DNA of 5,718 nt from an uncultured Lachnospiraceae bacterium (GTDB taxonomy: Bacteria > Bacillota_A > Clostridia > Lachnospirales > Lachnospiraceae). The position numbers and the translations under genes are program-made. Under the pieces are notes generated by a model, which was not told where the DNA came from, did no database searches, and saw nothing but the letters and a program-made list of their open reading frames with translations. The stretch covers positions 1 to 5,718 of the forward strand of contig CACYDL010000046.1 in NCBI GenBank assembly GCA_902773195.1. The letters are read 5' to 3'. Below, in pieces: positions 1 through 5,718 of this stretch (within the stretch, counting starts at the first letter, position 1; each line of letters begins with the position of its first letter).

Positions 1-1923
1 CGCCGCAAAGATCAGCTCCGCGTTGGAACCCCGGTAGTTCTCGATGAAGATGACCTTGAGTTTTCCGCCGATGCTCGGATCGTTGTTGATCACATCCGCA
101 ACGGAGTTTATCAGCTTGATCGTCATCTTTGCGTTGTAGTAGCCTGCTGCCGCCTTCGCGCCGAAGATGAACGTCCTCGGATAGAACTCCATCTCCGGGT
201 GCTCCTTGAGCTGGTTGCGCAGATACATGACGTGCATGATGTTGAGCAGCTGACGCTTGTACTCATGCAGACGCTTGACCTGGACGTCGAAGATCGAGTT
301 CGGGTCCACCTCGATGCCGTTGTGCTCGAGGATGTACTGGGCGAGACGCTGCTTGTTCTTGTGCTTGATGTTCATGAACTCCTGCTGGGCCTTGGGGTCG
401 TCGGCGTAGAGCTTCAGCTTGGCCAGCTCGGAGAGGTTAGTCGTCCATCCGTCGCCGATCTTGTCGGTGATCCACGCCGCCAGCAGCGGGTTGCCGTGGA
501 GCAGGAACCGTCTCTGGGTGATGCCGTTGGTCTTGTTGTTGAACTTTTGCGGCATCATCTCGTAGAAGTCGCGCAGCACGTCCTTCTTGAGGATCTCGGT
601 GTGAAGGGCGGCGACGCCGTTCACCGAGTGGCTTCCCACGATGGCGAGATACGCCATGCGGATCTGGCCGTCGTAGATGATGGCCATGTTGCGGATCTTG
701 TCCGGGTTGTTCGGATACTTCTCCTGGATCTGGCACTGGAACCGGCGGTTGATCTCCTCGGAGATCTGGTAGATGCGCGGCAGGAGGCGCGAGAACAGGT
801 CGATGGGCCATTTCTCGAGAGCCTCGGCCATGATCGTGTGGTTGGTGTAGGCGCAGGTGCGGGTCGTGATGTCCCAGGCCTTGTCCCAGCCGTAGCCGTA
901 CTCGTCCATGAGCAGCCTCATGAGCTCCGGAATCGCCACCGTCGGATGCGTGTCGTTGAGCTGGAAGGCCACCTTTTCCGGCAGATTGTCGAGGGTTCCG
1001 TAAGTGCTCATGTGCTTGCACAGCGCCTCCTGGACGGAAGCCGAGATGAAGAAATACTGCTGCTTCAGGCGCAGCTCCTTGCCGGCGGTGTGGTTGTCGT
1101 TGGGGTACAGGACCTCGGTGATGGTGCGGGCCAGGTTGTCCTGCTCCACCGCCTTGTCGTACTCGCCGCGGTCGAAGGAAGAAAGCTCGAACTTGTTGAT
1201 GGCCTCCGCGTCCCAGATCCGGAGGGCGTCGATGACGCCGTTCTTGTAGCCGACGATGGGGATGTCGTAGGGAATCGCGCGCACGGAGCTGTAATTCTCG
1301 TAGATGAATTTGTTCTCGTGGGTCACGGGATCGTACTCGATCCTGGTGTTGCCGCCGAAGCGCACCTCCTTGGCGTGCTCAGGTCTTCTCAGCTCAAAGG
1401 GATAGAGGTTCTTCAGCCACTGGTCCGGCACTTCCTTCTGGAAGCCGTCCTTGATCTGCTGCTTGAACATGCCGTAGTGGTAGCGGATGCCGCAGCCGTA
1501 GGCGTGATAGCCGCCCGCCGCGAGGGAGTCCAGGAAGCAGGCGGCAAGTCTGCCGAGACCGCCGTTGCCGAGAGCCGGATCCGGCTCCTGGTCCTCGATG
1601 GCGTTGATGTCGAGGCCGAGCTCGTCGAGGGCCTCCTTCACGTCGTCATAGGCTCCGAGGCTCAGAAGATTGTTGCCGAGGGCCCGGCCGATCAGGAACT
1701 CCATCGACAGGTAGTAGACGATCTTGTTCCCGCCTTCCTGGAAGCGCTGGTAGGAATCCATCCACTGGTCGATGACGGCGTCCTCCACCACGTTGCCGAC
1801 GGCCTGGAAGATCTGCTCCTGCGTCGCCTTGGTGATGTCCGTCCGGTACATCTTTTTTACGTTTGCCTTGACGTCCTCGATAAACTTCTGCTTCTGAAAA
1901 CGCTTATTCTCTTTCGTGCTCAA
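1..1923 (-). CDS. glgP: Glycogen/maltodextrin phosphorylase, 3' end beyond the window
   Basis: This cytosolic PLP-dependent GT35 enzyme releases glucose-1-phosphate from alpha-1,4-glucan ends using phosphate. I read 641 codons from the minus strand without a stop or frameshift. Family blocks appear in order: YYLSMEFLIGRALGNNLL near residues 68-86, EPDPALGNGGLGRLAACF at 113-130, FQLNDTHPTVAIPELMR around 320-336, YTNHTIMAEALEKWP around 359-373, GSHSVNGVA at 430-438, NNKTNGITQRRFLLHGNP at 462-479, VKRLHEYKRQLLN at 549-561 and FGAKAAAGYYNAK at about 587-599. The family is about 750-850 residues, so roughly the last fifth is missing, including the EASGTGNMK block with the PLP lysine. TTG is chosen as start because AGGAGG lies 7 nt upstream; the first internal ATG (residue 25) has no such site. 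TQRRF replaces the commoner TPRRW, as I recall from Firmicute homologues. It lies 87 nt downstream of ileS on the same strand, probably on a shared transcript. Glycogen versus maltodextrin preference cannot be told from this part. Confidence 0.97.
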   Translation of the reverse strand, partial: MSTKENKRFQKQKFIEDVKANVKKMYRTDITKATQEQIFQAVGNVVEDAVIDQWMDSYQRFQEGGNKIVYYLSMEFLIGRALGNNLLSLGAYDDVKEALDELGLDINAIEDQEPDPALGNGGLGRLAACFLDSLAAGGYHAYGCGIRYHYGMFKQQIKDGFQKEVPDQWLKNLYPFELRRPEHAKEVRFGGNTRIEYDPVTHENKFIYENYSSVRAIPYDIPIVGYKNGVIDALRIWDAEAINKFELSSFDRGEYDKAVEQDNLARTITEVLYPNDNHTAGKELRLKQQYFFISASVQEALCKHMSTYGTLDNLPEKVAFQLNDTHPTVAIPELMRLLMDEYGYGWDKAWDITTRTCAYTNHTIMAEALEKWPIDLFSRLLPRIYQISEEINRRFQCQIQEKYPNNPDKIRNMAIIYDGQIRMAYLAIVGSHSVNGVAALHTEILKKDVLRDFYEMMPQKFNNKTNGITQRRFLLHGNPLLAAWITDKIGDGWTTNLSELAKLKLYADDPKAQQEFMNIKHKNKQRLAQYILEHNGIEVDPNSIFDVQVKRLHEYKRQLLNIMHVMYLRNQLKEHPEMEFYPRTFIFGAKAAAGYYNAKMTIKLINSVADVINNDPSIGGKLKVIFIENYRGSNAELIFAA

Positions 1924-1930
1924 TTGTGAA

Positions 1931-1936
1931 CCTCCT
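1931..1936 (-). promoter_or_regulatory. Ribosome binding site of glgP, deciding a TTG start
   Basis: The minus strand reads AGGAGG, a full match to the anti-Shine-Dalgarno core, with 7 nt before the TTG at 1923-1921. This fixes the glgP start at a TTG. An in-frame GTG at 1980-1978 and the internal ATG at residue 25 both lack such a site. Confidence 0.88.
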
Positions 1937-1937
1937 G

Positions 1938-1957
1938 ATCCGCAAAAAGCCGCGGAT
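1938..1957 (-). other. Stem-loop immediately upstream of the glgP ribosome binding site
   Basis: The minus strand reads ATCCGC, an 8-nt loop GGCTTTTT, then GCGGAT, a perfect 6-bp stem. It ends one nucleotide before AGGAGG. The U run is in the loop, not after the stem, so it does not look like an intrinsic terminator. The position would let it influence access to the glgP start or mark an mRNA processing point; both are inference. Confidence 0.5.
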
Positions 1958-1967
1958 TGTATTGCCT

Positions 1968-1992
1968 GGCGCGGGGCCACAGGGCCCCCGCC
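1968..1992 (-). other. GC-rich stem-loop after ileS, without a U tract
   Basis: On the minus strand GGCG-GGGGCC pairs with GGCCCC-CGCC around a 4-nt CTGT loop. One G bulges on the 3' arm (position 1972), giving 10 bp, all G-C. It begins 18 nt after the ileS stop codon. The sequence that follows (AGGCAATACAAT) has no U tract, so efficient intrinsic termination is unlikely. It may protect the ileS 3' end, cause pausing, or partly reduce read-through into glgP. Confidence 0.55.
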
Positions 1993-2010
1993 GGTTTGCT
2001 CGTTACGCGT

Positions 2011-5000
2011 TTACTGCTTCTCGACGCCGAGCGTCACCGGCTCGCCGTTGATCTTCCAGTCCTTGGTGTAGCCGGATACGCTGCCGAATACGATCTCGTC
2101 CGCCAGGACGTCCGCCCGGATGGACGCGTCGTTCCGCTCCATGATCTCCCGGAGGCGGTCGCTGCCCTCCTCGAAGACGCGGATGCGGTCCATGACCTCG
2201 AAGCCCGCTTCCTTGCGCATCGTCTGGATCTTGCTGACGATCTCGCGGACGAAGCCCTCCTCGACCAGCTCCGGCGTCAGGTGCTTGTCAAGAACGACCG
2301 TGACGCCGCCGTCGGACATGGCGACGTAGCCCTCGACCTGCTTCGCCTCGATGAGAAGCTCCGCCTCCGTCAGGGTGATGGTCTCGCCGCCGCTGCTGAC
2401 GGTGAACGCGCCGTCGGCCTTCAGGGCCTTCACCACGTCGTCGCCGCTGACCTCGCCGAGCGCCTTTCGGACCGGTCCGATCTTGTCGCCGCCGAGATTC
2501 GCGCGGATCGCGTTGAAGTTCGGCTTGACGATGCTCCCGGAATACGCGCTCACGTCGTCCTTCATCTCGAGGGACTTGACGTTGAGCTCGTCGAGAATGA
2601 TCGCCCGGTAGTACTCCGGGATCTCATACGGCGCCTTGACGAACATCGTGCCGATGGGCTGGCGGTTCTTGAGGCCGCTCTCGTTGCGGGCCGCGCGGCC
2701 CAGCACGACGATATCCAGGACGTGCCGCATGTTCTCCTCGAGTCCGGCGTCGATCATGCTCTCGTCGGCGACGGGATAGTCGCACAGATGGATCGACTCC
2801 TTCGCCTCCGGATCGATGCCCCGGACCAGGTTCTGGTAGATCTCCTCCGTCATGAAGGGAATCATCGGGGCCGCGAGCCGGCAGAGGGTCTCGAGGCAGG
2901 TGTACAGCGTCTCGTAGGCGTTGATCTTGTCCTGCTCCATGCCGTGGGCCCAGAAGCGGGCGCGGCTGCGGCGGACGTACCAGTTGCTCAGGTCGTCGAC
3001 GAAGTCCTGAAGGGTCTTCCCCGCCTCCGTCGGCCTGTAGTTGGCCATATAGCGGTCGGTGTCCCTGACGGTGGAGTGGAGCCTGCTGAGGATCCAGCGG
3101 TCCATCACGCCCAGGGAGGCGTAGTCGAGCGTGTATTTTGTCGCGTCGAACTGATCGATATTCGCGTAGAGGACGTAGAACGCGTAGGTGTTCCAGAGGG
3201 TTCCCAGGAACTTCCTCTGCCCCTCCTGGACCGCCTTCCCGTAGAACCGGCTGGGAAGCCAGGGGGCGGAGCTCGTCAGGAAGTACCAGCGGATCGCGTC
3301 CGCGCCGTAGGTTCCCAGCGCCTCCATCGGGTCGACGGCGTTGCCCTTGCTCTTGGACATCTTCTGTCCGTTCTCATCCTGGACCAGGCCCATGATGATG
3401 CAGTTTTTGAAGCAGGGCTCGTTGAAGAGCAGCGTGGAGATCGCGTGGAGCGAGTAGAACCACCCGCGCGTCTGGTCCACCGCCTCGGAGATAAAGCTCG
3501 CCGGGAACTGGCTGTGGAAGAGCTCCTGATTCTCAAACGGATAATGATGCTGGGCGAAGGGCATCGCGCCGGAGTCGAACCAGCAGTCGATGACCTCGGG
3601 GACCCTGCGCATGGTCTTTCCGCAGTGCGGGCAGGTGAGAGTCACGTTGTCCACATACGGCTTGTGCAGCTCGATGTCGTCCGGGCAGTTGTCCGCCTTC
3701 TCCCGAAGCTCCGCCTTGGAGCCGATGGCCGTCTTGATTCCGCAGCCCTCGCAGACCCAGATATTGAGAGGCGTTCCCCAGTAACGGTTTCTGGAGAGAG
3801 CCCAGTCCTGGACATTTTCCAGCCAGTCGCCGAAGCGGCCCTTGCCGATGTTCGCGGGGATCCAGTTGATCTTCGCGTTGTTCCGGATCAGGTCGTCCCG
3901 CACCGCCGTCATGCGGATGAACCAGGATTCCCTCGCGTAGTAGAGAAGCGGCGTGTCGCATCTCCAGCAGTAGGGATAGTCGTGCTCAAACTTCGGGGCG
4001 GCGAAGAGGTCGCCGCTCTTTGCCAGCGCCTTGAGGATCTCGGGGTCGGCGCTCACCGCGCCGTCCTCCGCCATCTCCTTCTCGGAGGGCTTCGCCCTCA
4101 TGCCGGCGAAGGGGGTGTCCTCCGTCATCTCGCCCTTCTCGTTGACGAACTTGACCAGAGGGATGTTGTACTTTTTGCCGATGCGGGAGTCGTCCTCGCC
4201 GAAGGCGGGGGCGATGTGGACGATGCCCGTGCCGTCCGTCATCGTGACGTAGTCGTCGCAGGTGACGTAGAAGGCCCTGCCGTGGAGGGAGTCCACCTTT
4301 TCGCCCGCGCAGGCGAAGAGCGGCTCGTACTCCATGTACTCGAGGTCCTTCCCGCGGTATTTCTCCAGCACCTCATAGGAGGGCTTCTCCTCCTGCTCCG
4401 GGTGCTCCATCGCAAGAACCGTGTCCACGAGGGCCTCCGCCAGGATGTAGACCCGGCCCTCCGCCGTGCGGATTCTGACGTAGGTCTCATCGGGGTTGAC
4501 GCACAGCGCCACGTTGGACGGAAGGGTCCAGGGCGTCGTCGTCCAGGCGAGGAAATACGCCTCCTCTCCTTCTCCGGCGGGAACGCTGGCGCCCGCCGCG
4601 GGATCGTATTTCGTCCCCTTCAGGCGGAAACGGACCACCGCGGAGCGCTCCTTGATGGTCTTGTAGCCCTGGGCCACCTCGTGGGAGGAAAGGGGCGTCC
4701 CGCAGCGCGGGCAGTAAGGCACGACCTTGTAGCCCTCGTAGAGAAGTCCCTTGTTGTAGATCTGCTGCAGCGCCCACCACTCCGACTCGATGTAGTCGTC
4801 GTGGTAGGTGACGTAGGGGTGATCCATATCGGCCCAGAATCCGACCACGTCCGAGAACTCTCTCCACATGTTCTCGTACTTCCAGACGGACTCCTTGCAT
4901 TCCTTAATAAAAGGCTCGACGCCGTAGGCCTCGATCTGCTCCTTGCCGTCGAGGCCGAGCTTCTTCTCGACTTCGATCTCCACCGGAAGCCCGTGGGTGT

Positions 5001-5256
5001 CCCAGCCGGCCTTTCTCGGGACGAATTCTCCCTTCATCGCGTGGTAGCGGGGGATCGTGTCCTTGATGACGCGCGTCAGCACGTGCCCGATGTGGGGCTT
5101 GCCGTTGGCGGTCGGCGGCCCGTCGTAGAACATATAGGTGGGGCAGCCTTCCCTCTCCTTGATGCTTTTATTGAAAATGTCGTTTTCCTTCCAGAATCTG
5201 ACCGTCTCTTTTTCACGGTCGACGAAATACATATCGGTATCGACTTTCCTGTACAT
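2011..5256 (-). CDS. ileS: Isoleucyl-tRNA synthetase, type 2 (eukaryote-like)
   Basis: This essential cytosolic class I synthetase charges tRNA-Ile with isoleucine and hydrolyses mischarged valine. The class I HIGH signature is at residues 55-58, inside DGPPTANGKPHIGHVLTR, and KMSKS is at 632-636. The CP1 editing region carries WTTTPWTLPSN (238-248) and GTGIVHIAPAFGEDD (342-356), whose acidic end matches the editing-site aspartate region. Paired cysteines at 182/185, 430/433, 502/505 and 542/545 suggest two zinc sites. WFDSGAMPF (559-567) and DQTRGWFYS (594-602) are typical Rossmann-fold blocks; SNWYVRRSRARFW (757-769) marks the anticodon-binding domain. The C-terminus (about 997-1025, LVEEGFVREIVSKIQTMRKE) is the type 2 extension, without the four-cysteine tail of the E. 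coli form. At 1081 residues it is slightly longer than the usual 1030-1050; an Ala/Gly/Glu-rich stretch at 215-232 adds some. The ATG start gives the expected MYRKVDTD N-terminus. Its own promoter lies upstream and glgP follows. Confidence 0.98.
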   Translation of the reverse strand: MYRKVDTDMYFVDREKETVRFWKENDIFNKSIKEREGCPTYMFYDGPPTANGKPHIGHVLTRVIKDTIPRYHAMKGEFVPRKAGWDTHGLPVEIEVEKKLGLDGKEQIEAYGVEPFIKECKESVWKYENMWREFSDVVGFWADMDHPYVTYHDDYIESEWWALQQIYNKGLLYEGYKVVPYCPRCGTPLSSHEVAQGYKTIKERSAVVRFRLKGTKYDPAAGASVPAGEGEEAYFLAWTTTPWTLPSNVALCVNPDETYVRIRTAEGRVYILAEALVDTVLAMEHPEQEEKPSYEVLEKYRGKDLEYMEYEPLFACAGEKVDSLHGRAFYVTCDDYVTMTDGTGIVHIAPAFGEDDSRIGKKYNIPLVKFVNEKGEMTEDTPFAGMRAKPSEKEMAEDGAVSADPEILKALAKSGDLFAAPKFEHDYPYCWRCDTPLLYYARESWFIRMTAVRDDLIRNNAKINWIPANIGKGRFGDWLENVQDWALSRNRYWGTPLNIWVCEGCGIKTAIGSKAELREKADNCPDDIELHKPYVDNVTLTCPHCGKTMRRVPEVIDCWFDSGAMPFAQHHYPFENQELFHSQFPASFISEAVDQTRGWFYSLHAISTLLFNEPCFKNCIIMGLVQDENGQKMSKSKGNAVDPMEALGTYGADAIRWYFLTSSAPWLPSRFYGKAVQEGQRKFLGTLWNTYAFYVLYANIDQFDATKYTLDYASLGVMDRWILSRLHSTVRDTDRYMANYRPTEAGKTLQDFVDDLSNWYVRRSRARFWAHGMEQDKINAYETLYTCLETLCRLAAPMIPFMTEEIYQNLVRGIDPEAKESIHLCDYPVADESMIDAGLEENMRHVLDIVVLGRAARNESGLKNRQPIGTMFVKAPYEIPEYYRAIILDELNVKSLEMKDDVSAYSGSIVKPNFNAIRANLGGDKIGPVRKALGEVSGDDVVKALKADGAFTVSSGGETITLTEAELLIEAKQVEGYVAMSDGGVTVVLDKHLTPELVEEGFVREIVSKIQTMRKEAGFEVMDRIRVFEEGSDRLREIMERNDASIRADVLADEIVFGSVSGYTKDWKINGEPVTLGVEKQ

Positions 5257-5264
5257 GTTGTTCG

Positions 5265-5270
5265 CTCTCC
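5265..5270 (-). promoter_or_regulatory. Ribosome binding site of ileS
   Basis: The minus strand reads GGAGAG, 8 nt before the ATG at 5256-5254 (10 nt if only GGAG is counted). Its first G, at 5270, is also the last base of the adjacent G+C hairpin, so access to the site may depend on RNA folding. Confidence 0.65.
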
Positions 5271-5285
5271 GCCGCGGAGGCGGCG
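5270..5285 (-). other. G+C-only hairpin overlapping the ileS ribosome binding site
   Basis: The minus strand reads CGCCGC, loop CTCC, then GCGGCG, a perfect 6-bp stem. Its 3' arm runs into GGAGAG. The loop sequence CTCC is itself complementary to GGAG, so an alternative 4-bp pairing (CTCC with GGAG across a 5-nt loop) could cover the ribosome binding site directly. The structure is visible in the sequence; any regulatory role is inference. Confidence 0.45.
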
Positions 5286-5340
5286 TCGAGGCGGTCCCCC
5301 TTTCCGGTATTCCACGTTGTGTTTGCTTTCGTAAAGACCT

Positions 5341-5370
5341 ATTTTAAAGATAAAAAGGCATGTATGTCAA
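5341..5370 (-). promoter_or_regulatory. Sigma-A-type promoter of ileS
   Basis: The minus strand has TTGACA (5370-5365, perfect consensus -35), an 18-nt spacer, and TAAAAT (5346-5341, five of six matches to TATAAT). Transcription would start near 5334, giving a leader of about 78 nt before the ileS ATG. The -35 lies within the loop of the terminator of the upstream gene, and the spacer contains that terminator's 3' arm and U tract. The short leader leaves no room for a full T-box riboswitch. Confidence 0.72.
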
Positions 5371-5386
5371 GTCTACATGCCTTTTT
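5352..5386 (-). terminator. Intrinsic terminator of the upstream sugar-nucleotide gene
   Basis: The minus strand reads AAAAAGGCATGTA, a 9-nt loop GACTTGACA, then TACATGCCTTTTT. The 13-bp stem is perfect, with a GGCATGTA core and an A tract paired to the U tract. It starts 20 nt after the TGA at 5409-5407. The A and T runs make it symmetric enough to act on the plus strand too, but no gene approaches from that side within the window. Confidence 0.85.
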
Positions 5387-5406
5387 GCCGCAAAAAACGC
5401 CCTTTG

Positions 5407-5718
5407 TCAGCCCGCGCCGCCGTAGGGATGATAGGTGGGAACCATCTCCACGAGCATATCGCGGATGTTTTCCTTATTAGAGTACGCCGCCTGCATCAGG
5501 GCTTCCAGGCTCCCCAGGAACTCCTCCGTGACGAAGGGGATGGGATTTCCGATGAAGATCAGCTCGTTCTTCGTCTTCCGCACGCCCTCCTCGGACATCA
5601 GCTTCTCTTCATACAGCTTCTCTCCCGGCCGCAGTCCCGTGTACTCGATCTTTATGTCGACGTCCGGCTTCAGCCCCATCAGGCGGATCATCGTGCGGGC
5701 CAGGGTGTCGATCTTCAC
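5407..5718 (-). CDS. C-terminal end of a CapD/FlaA1-type nucleotide-sugar dehydratase/epimerase
   Basis: Only the last 103 codons and the TGA stop are inside the window; the start lies beyond base 5718. The GTG at the very edge reads as an internal valine (VKIDTLARTMIRLMGL), not a start. The key block is YTGLRPGEKLYEEKL at residues 26-40 of the fragment, followed by KNELIFIGNP (50-59) and the ending VPTYHPYGG. This is the conserved C-terminus of polysaccharide biosynthesis proteins of the extended SDR superfamily (CapD, FlaA1, PglF, WbpM), which make 4-keto-6-deoxy sugars, typically from UDP-GlcNAc, for capsule, O-antigen or protein glycans. The Rossmann NAD site, catalytic residues and any N-terminal membrane segments are out of view, so the exact substrate and the short or long form cannot be decided. 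A strong terminator follows 20 nt downstream, so it is the last gene of its unit, probably a surface-glycan locus continuing to the right. Confidence 0.87.
   Translation of the reverse strand: MKIDTLARTMIRLMGLKPDVDIKIEYTGLRPGEKLYEEKLMSEEGVRKTKNELIFIGNPIPFVTEEFLGSLEALMQAAYSNKENIRDMLVEMVPTYHPYGGAG

Noticed and set aside
437..1021. A minus-strand open frame suggesting glgP might be interrupted or frameshifted
   Set aside because: I translated 1923 down to 1 codon by codon; the glgP frame is intact throughout. This frame is an out-of-phase shadow rich in His, Arg and Pro.
199..1929. A plus-strand open frame of about 576 codons opposite glgP
   Set aside because: Same cause: it is the exact complement frame of glgP. 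The protein is low in complexity and has no family motif.
1956..1961. TACAAT on the minus strand as a -10 element for a separate glgP promoter
   Set aside because: The six bases about 17 nt upstream fall in the GC-rich hairpin and bear no likeness to TTGACA, and there is no extended -10 TG. A single hexamer is not enough.
5076..5315. A small minus-strand open frame starting in the ileS leader (GTG at 5315), as a possible leader peptide
   Set aside because: It overlaps the ileS start by about 180 nt in another frame, has no ribosome binding site at a good distance, and contains no run of isoleucine codons.
1957..5334. A plus-strand open frame of about 1125 codons opposite ileS
   Set aside because: It is codon-aligned to ileS and open only because ileS lacks TTA, CTA and TCA codons. 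Its translation is Leu/Val/Asp/Arg-rich with no recognisable domain, while the minus strand encodes an unmistakable synthetase.
5387..5400. The T6 run on the minus strand before the terminator (5397-5392) as a terminator tail or anti-terminator arm
   Set aside because: No stem precedes it within the gap, and pairing with the A5 of the terminator arm would be only a short A-U helix, much weaker than the 13-bp stem.
1..5718. Mobile element, CRISPR array, tRNA or rRNA gene, or a novel multi-gene system
   Set aside because: No transposase or integrase motifs, repeated units, tRNA-like cloverleaf or unfamiliar gene cluster were seen; three well-known protein families account for almost all of the sequence.

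Overview
The window looks like chromosomal DNA from a G+C-rich Clostridia-type Firmicute. A Lachnospiraceae-like relative would fit, but that is inference. The grounds are strong AGGAGG-type ribosome binding sites, a sigma-A-like TTGACA/TAAAAT promoter, a TTG start codon, a eukaryote-like type 2 isoleucyl-tRNA synthetase, and a Firmicute-style glycogen phosphorylase (TQRRFLLHGNP variant). All three genes are on the minus strand and coding covers nearly everything.

Right to left, in the direction of transcription: (1) 5407-5718 holds the last ~103 codons of an extended SDR nucleotide-sugar dehydratase/epimerase of the CapD/FlaA1/PglF type, a surface-polysaccharide gene whose start lies beyond the window. 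(2) 5257-5406 is a 150-nt gap. It holds a perfect 13-bp intrinsic terminator for that gene, a promoter for the next gene whose -35 hexamer sits in the terminator loop, and a short leader with a G+C-only hairpin touching the ribosome binding site. (3) 2011-5256 is a complete ileS of 1081 codons. (4) 1924-2010 is an 87-nt gap with two stem-loops and a strong ribosome binding site. (5) 1-1923 is glgP, 641 codons from a TTG start, cut by the left edge before its PLP-binding lysine.

ileS and glgP are probably at least partly co-transcribed: same strand, short gap, no convincing promoter and no U-tailed terminator between them. The sugar-nucleotide gene upstream looks like a separate unit that ends at the nested terminator. 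Functionally this is a translation housekeeping gene followed by a glycogen/maltodextrin-degrading enzyme, with no obvious shared pathway.

I found no mobile element, CRISPR array, RNA gene, phage gene or evident new defence or biosynthetic system. The points worth a second look are regulatory: the promoter nested in a terminator, the ileS leader, and the ileS-glgP junction. The type 2 class of the synthetase is also notable. No stretch over 300 bases lacks a gene.
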